Of a stretch of DNA of 15,810 nucleotides, positions 15,798 through 15,810 are shown piece by piece. The notes under the pieces were generated by a model, which saw nothing but the letters and a program-made list of their open reading frames with translations, was not told the DNA's origin and searched no databases. Position 1 is the first letter of the stretch, and each line of letters begins with the position of its first letter. This DNA comes from JBFXJF01 sp050175155 (lineage in GTDB: Bacteria; Bacillota; Bacilli; Tepidibacillales; Tepidibacillaceae): assembly GCA_050175155.1 (NCBI GenBank), contig JBFXJF010000035.1, positions 1-15,810 of the forward strand, read 5' to 3'. The position numbers were made by a program, and so were the translations under genes.

Positions 15798-15810
15798 GTT
15801 GACATTTGCA

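Larger units (their letters stand above)
13408..15810 (+). mobile_element. IS21-family insertion sequence
   Basis: Two overlapping genes, istA and istB, lie between matching end structures. Each end carries two copies of ATGAAATTAGGTCA in inverted orientation: 13421-13434 and 13455-13468 on the left, 15760-15773 and 15784-15797 on the right. Multiple terminal repeats are a hallmark of IS21 elements. The boundaries 13408 (TGC...) and 15810 (...GCA) are tentative: outside the outer repeats the two ends still agree at 8 of 13 positions, and both end in TG/CA as this family does. The target duplication cannot be checked because the right flank is outside the window. Both genes look intact, so the element may be mobile. 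Confidence 0.88.

Overview
The window is an AT-rich stretch of bacterial DNA. TGA is used as a stop (HsdS, the GIY-YIG-like gene, IstA, the TIR-SLOG gene) and never appears inside the reading frames, while tryptophan is TGG, so the code is the standard bacterial one. Together with strong AGGAGG-type ribosome binding sites, this points to a low-GC Bacillota or an Acholeplasma/Izemoplasma-like lineage rather than a code-4 Mycoplasma. That placement is inference; no taxonomic marker gene is present. All convincing genes lie on the + strand.

Layout. (1) 1-3133: a two-gene unit. The first gene is cut by the left window edge and encodes a GHKL ATPase with an Hsp90/MORC-like middle part and a histidine-kinase-type ATPase domain at its C-terminus. 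The second encodes a protein with a receiver-like N-terminus and an unknown C-terminus carrying a Cys/His cluster. (2) 3134-3607: noncoding, with a good sigma-A-type promoter overlapped by an inverted repeat. (3) 3608-6113: a tightly coupled pair, a ThsB-like TIR protein followed by a TIR-SLOG (STALD-type) protein with an extra N-terminal domain. This looks like a Thoeris-type NAD-signalling defence system in which the usual SIR2 effector is replaced by a TIR. (4) 6114-6852: noncoding, with two tandem terminator hairpins, a three-copy 30-bp tandem repeat, a two-copy 19-bp tandem repeat and a promoter. (5) 6853-13424: one operon of a small XRE regulator, hsdR, hsdM, hsdS and a T5orf172 (GIY-YIG-like) gene, i.e. 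a complete type I restriction-modification system with a regulator at the front. (6) About 13408 to the right edge: an IS21-family insertion sequence (istA, istB and repeated terminal sites) that has apparently cut off the 3' end of the T5orf172 gene.

Read together, this is a defence island: a kinase/receiver pair of unknown role, a TIR-TIR/SLOG signalling module and a type I R-M operon, flanked by a mobile element. The likeliest logic of the central pair is that the small TIR makes a cyclic ADP-ribose-type signal on infection, the SLOG domain of the large protein binds it, and the effector TIR then degrades NAD+. The sequence supports the domains; the signalling order is inferred from canonical Thoeris.
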